Source: Luteolibacter rhizosphaerae (lineage in GTDB: Bacteria; Verrucomicrobiota; Verrucomicrobiia; Verrucomicrobiales; Akkermansiaceae). From it: DNA of 50,582 bases. The notes beneath the pieces are model-generated. The model saw only the letters and a list, made by a program, of their open reading frames with translations, had not been told where the DNA came from and searched no databases. The stretch lies in contig NZ_JAPDDR010000021.1 in assembly GCF_025950095.1 (NCBI RefSeq), positions 1 to 50,582 on the forward strand, read 5' to 3'. Below, in pieces: positions 48,363 through 50,582 of this stretch. The position numbers were made by a program, and so were the translations under genes. How positions within the stretch are numbered: position 1 is the first letter of the stretch; every line of letters begins with the position of its first letter.

Positions 48363-49957
48363 TGAAACAAGGCCGCGCCCGCTTCCCCCTGATGGCGAAG
48401 ATGCTGCTCTGGCTTCTCGTCCACCTCGGCGTCCTCGCGGCCGCATTTTACCTTTTCGTCGCCTGGCAGCTGCGCCTCGGGCTCGATTCCTTTCTCAGCG
48501 GCACCGCCGGGGAGCGCCTTCGCGATGCCGGCGAGGAAATCGCCACCGAGCTCCGTAACTCGTCCCGCCCCGAGTGGCGCGGGATCTTGGAACGCCATCA
48601 GGAAAAGCTCGGCGTGCAGCTCTACCTCCAACTTGCTCCCGGCGATTGGATCGGCACTCCACCAGAGAAAATCCCCGCGAATGTCGATCGCCGCATCAAT
48701 GAGTTTCGGCGCCCTGCCCCCCGCCCGCCGCGCGGGCCCGGTGCCGATCGCCCGGATGGTCCTCCCGATGACGAGGATTTCCTCGCCGAATTCGATGGTT
48801 CCCCGGACAATCGCCCGCCTCGGGGTCCCCGGGGTGACCGACCGCCCCCACCGCGCGGACCCCGCGGCCGCCCACCCATGGATGGACCGGACCGGCCCCA
48901 GATCGCCAGCGACCTCCGTCCACGCGCCCGCCCGGACTTCCTCATGCGCGGCGAGCGGGGAAATGGCTACTGGGCCGGGATTGATATTCCGCTCTTCGAG
49001 CCCCGCGTCCAGCAGCCCCTCCACGGGCTCCTGCTCCTCCGCGCTCCCGATATTTCCGGGAATGGCCTCTTCTTCAATCTGAAGCCCTGGATTACCGGCG
49101 CCCTTGCGGTCCTTGGTCTCAGCTTTCTCCTCTGGGCACCCTTCTTCTTCGGCATCACCCGCTACCTGTCGCGGCTCTCGAAAGCCACCGAGGCCATCGC
49201 GGACGGGAAGTTCGACGTCCGGGTCGGGGCCTCGCGCTCGGATGAGTTGGGTGTCCTCGGTGAATCCATCGAGAGCATGGCCTCCCGGCTCGACCGCCTC
49301 GTCCGCGGCCAAAAGCGCTTCCTTGGCGATGTGGCCCATGAGCTCTGCTCGCCGCTCGCCCGCATCCGTACCGGTCTCGGTGTTTTCGAGTTCGGGCTCA
49401 CCCCCGAGCAACAGGTCCGCCTCGACTCGATCGAGGAGGATGTCGGGGAGCTTTCCCGCCTCGTCTCGGAAGTCCTCGCCTTCACCAAGGCCAGTACTGC
49501 TCCAGGCTCCGTGCGCCTGGAAGAAGTCCAGCTCGCCCCGATCGTGGACTTCGCGCTTTCCCGCGAGTGCCCCGGCCAGCAGGCCGCGATCGAAATTCCC
49601 GAGGGCCTCACCGTCCACGCCGATCGCAGTCTCCTCGCCCGCGCCATCGCGAATGTCCTCCGGAATGCCCGCAACCACGGTGGCGATACCTGCACCCTCC
49701 GGATTTCCGCCTTCCGCGATGGCGATCACGTCGAACTCCGGATTGCCGACAGTGGACCCGGCGTCGACCCCGCCGACCTCCCGCGCCTTTTCGAGCCCTT
49801 CTATCGTCCCGACGCCGCCCGTACCCGCGAAGCCGGCGGCTCCGGCCTCGGCCTCGCCATCGTTCGTTCCGGCATCGAAGCCTGCCACGGCACCGTCCGC
49901 GCCGAAGCCAACACCCCTCAAGGCCTCGCCCTCGTCTTCCGCCTCCCCGCCAAGTAG
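48362..49957 (+). CDS. sensor histidine kinase (CpxA-like) with Pro/Arg-rich periplasmic segment
   Basis: 531 residues from the ATG at 48362, which overlaps the regulator's stop; a GTG at 48359 is an alternative. Order: membrane helix 1 (about 13-37), periplasmic domain (about 38-240), helix 2 (about 243-266), HAMP ('RYLSRLSKATEAIADGKFDV'), HisKA with H326 in 'LGDVAHELCSPLARIRTGL', and HATPase_c with 'NVLRNARNHGG', 'DSGPGVDPADLPRLFEPFYR' and 'GGSGLGLAIV'. The 'HELCSPLAR' H-box is that of CpxA. The periplasmic domain contains a 70-residue stretch of Pro, Arg, Gly and Asp ('RPPRGPRGDRPPPPRGPRGR'), unusual for a sensor and similar in composition to the EF-hand protein next door. Confidence 0.94.
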   Translation: MKQGRARFPLMAKMLLWLLVHLGVLAAAFYLFVAWQLRLGLDSFLSGTAGERLRDAGEEIATELRNSSRPEWRGILERHQEKLGVQLYLQLAPGDWIGTPPEKIPANVDRRINEFRRPAPRPPRGPGADRPDGPPDDEDFLAEFDGSPDNRPPRGPRGDRPPPPRGPRGRPPMDGPDRPQIASDLRPRARPDFLMRGERGNGYWAGIDIPLFEPRVQQPLHGLLLLRAPDISGNGLFFNLKPWITGALAVLGLSFLLWAPFFFGITRYLSRLSKATEAIADGKFDVRVGASRSDELGVLGESIESMASRLDRLVRGQKRFLGDVAHELCSPLARIRTGLGVFEFGLTPEQQVRLDSIEEDVGELSRLVSEVLAFTKASTAPGSVRLEEVQLAPIVDFALSRECPGQQAAIEIPEGLTVHADRSLLARAIANVLRNARNHGGDTCTLRISAFRDGDHVELRIADSGPGVDPADLPRLFEPFYRPDAARTREAGGSGLGLAIVRSGIEACHGTVRAEANTPQGLALVFRLPAK

Positions 49958-50031
49958 CAGGGGGAGATACGTGACTGGCTGCGCCGACTTCAGTCAGCAA
50001 GGCCCCACCCCACCGCCCGCCCCCAAGGGTA

Positions 50032-50072
50032 AGTAGTCCCGCCTTCAGGCGGACGAAGCCACCCCCGGCAGC
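50032..50072. repeat. hairpin repeat of the AGTAGTCC family, third copy
   Basis: AGTAGTCCCGCCTTCAGGCG followed by GACGAA and CCCCCGGCAGC. It shares the frame AGTAGTCC...GGACGAA...CCCCGGCAGC with the two copies at 16013 and 16203, but has a different loop (GCCTTCAGGC, itself a perfect palindrome). Confidence 0.7.
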
Positions 50073-50087
50073 TGCACTCAGCCTCAT

Positions 50088-50114
50088 GTAGCGGAAGGAC
50101 TCTCGTCCTTCCGG
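50088..50114. repeat. REP-like hairpin (GTAGCGGAAGGAC family), copy 2
   Basis: Same 27-base hairpin as at 47486-47513, with the GGAAGGAC/GTCCTTCC stem and TCTC loop unchanged. It stands 15 bases after the AGTAGTCC-type element, so two repeat families are side by side. Confidence 0.75.
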
Positions 50115-50337
50115 CAGCGCGCGTCCGCCCCAAGGAGCGCCGCTCTCCTTCGCTCAAACGCCCTCCCGGGACCGGCGAAGCAAGGCCCCGCCCTCGCCGT
50201 CCCATCCCCACTACCTACTACATACATAGTAATAAGCCCCAACCCCTCCCCGCCGCTCCTCAAGCAGGGCAGGGGACTCGTCCCCGCCCGACCATCCTCC
50301 AACTACTACACCCCTAGTATCAATCCTCCCTCCGCCC

Positions 50338-50430
50338 CCTTTCCGTGTCTTCCGTGTATTCCGTGGTTCCTCCTTCACCCCCATCCCGCCCTCAAACCAT
50401 CCGCGAGATCCGCGCCATCCGCGGTAAAAC
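50338..50430. repeat. mosaic of short repeated phrases
   Basis: 'ttccgtgtcttccgtgtatt' is a run of CCGTGT/CCGTGG units, and from about 50399 'atccgcgagatccgcgccat' is a run of ATCCGCG units. Phrases of this type recur in intergenic DNA of many unrelated bacteria and give spurious 'NTRKTRK'-like peptides. No function is known. Confidence 0.5.
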
Positions 50431-50582
50431 CCCTCCAGCTCCCGATCCACCCCCCCGAAAACCCGATCCACAGACATTTCCAGACCTTTCCCGCCTCGAA
50501 ACCACCCCCTCAACCCTCCGTTTCACCCCGTGTGACGGCAATTTCACCCCTTCCGACGCCCCGGAACCGTCCGGATCTGCAT

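Larger units (their letters stand above)
49958..50582. other. gene-free region rich in short repeats
   Basis: No open frame here has coding character; the longest are arginine-, glycine- and proline-rich shadows. It holds two REP-like hairpins (50032-50072 and 50088-50114), two clusters of short ACTAC/CATAC/TAGTA words near 50210-50233 and 50300-50320, and repeated phrases at about 50338-50430. The right edge of the window cuts into sequence I cannot assign. Confidence 0.6.

Noticed and set aside
48080..49921. 613-codon frame opposite the sensor kinase
   Set aside because: Antisense shadow of a GC-rich gene with intact kinase motifs on the plus strand.
1..50582. tRNA, rRNA, riboswitch or phage attachment sites
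   Set aside because: I looked for tRNA arms, rRNA-like blocks and known riboswitch cores on both strands and saw none that I could support.

Overview
The window looks like chromosome from a GC-rich member of the Verrucomicrobiota, most likely close to Luteolibacter or other Verrucomicrobiaceae. The evidence is a very large prepilin-like protein of the type called Verru_Chthon cassette protein A, pseudopilins with a shared 'NDARALKQAIQAF' core and a 'DDIQTW' C-terminus, a sigma factor of the 'FPVTRWSLV' type found in planctomycetes and verrucomicrobia, short hairpin repeats of a kind common in these genomes, and many secreted proteins and lipoproteins. No rRNA, tRNA, CRISPR array, phage block or complete insertion sequence was seen. 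The species assignment is inference from protein style only.

Layout. 0-1.6 kb: the 3' end of an rhs gene with a nuclease-type toxin tip, followed directly by a SUKH immunity gene. 1.7-5.3 kb (minus): a three-PAS histidine kinase, a single-domain response regulator and a membrane protein. 5.5-10.9 kb: gamma-carbonic-anhydrase-like protein, FG-GAP secreted protein, DJ-1/PfpI protein, L,D-transpeptidase lipoprotein, YceI lipoprotein and pirin. 10.9-11.4 kb: a gene-free stretch holding a compact three-hairpin element. 11.4-16.0 kb: a LysR regulator and the giant prepilin-like gene. 15.97-16.35 kb: a 190-bp tandem duplication that carries the ends of two convergent genes. 16.3-19.5 kb (minus): thioredoxin-like ferredoxin, two tandem SRPBCC genes under an ArsR regulator with a visible promoter-operator, Nudix hydrolase and TPR protein. 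19.7-24.2 kb (plus): FUSC membrane protein, a ferritin-like diiron candidate and a sulfatase. 24.3-28.2 kb: an OmpA-like protein and a Ser/Thr kinase on the minus strand, divergent from a frameshifted sigma factor. 28.3-35.0 kb: low-complexity secreted protein, pyruvate phosphate dikinase with lysine/alanine tails, YSC84-like lipoprotein, NHL-type beta-propeller and RDD protein. 35.0-40.8 kb (minus): a five-gene export operon in the same order as E. coli cecR-ybhG-ybhF-ybhS-ybhR. 41.1-42.4 kb: a decayed tandem array of pseudopilin-like genes. 42.4-46.5 kb: a periplasmic helical protein, RNase R and an intact pseudopilin. 46.7-50.0 kb: a secreted four-EF-hand protein divergent from a CpxRA-like two-component system. 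50.0-50.6 kb: gene-free DNA packed with short repeats.

How genes work together. The clearest functional units are the Rhs toxin/immunity pair, the PAS kinase/response regulator pair, the ArsR-SRPBCC operon, the OmpA/kinase operon with its facing sigma factor, the TetR-HlyD-ABC exporter, and the EF-hand/two-component locus. The least expected structures are the pseudopilin graveyard at 41.3-42.4 kb, the 190-bp duplication with both gene ends preserved, a promoter with its operator palindrome inside the spacer and almost no leader, and an 11-bp-phased series of GTTAA/GTAAA-like half-sites between the EF-hand gene and its two-component neighbour.
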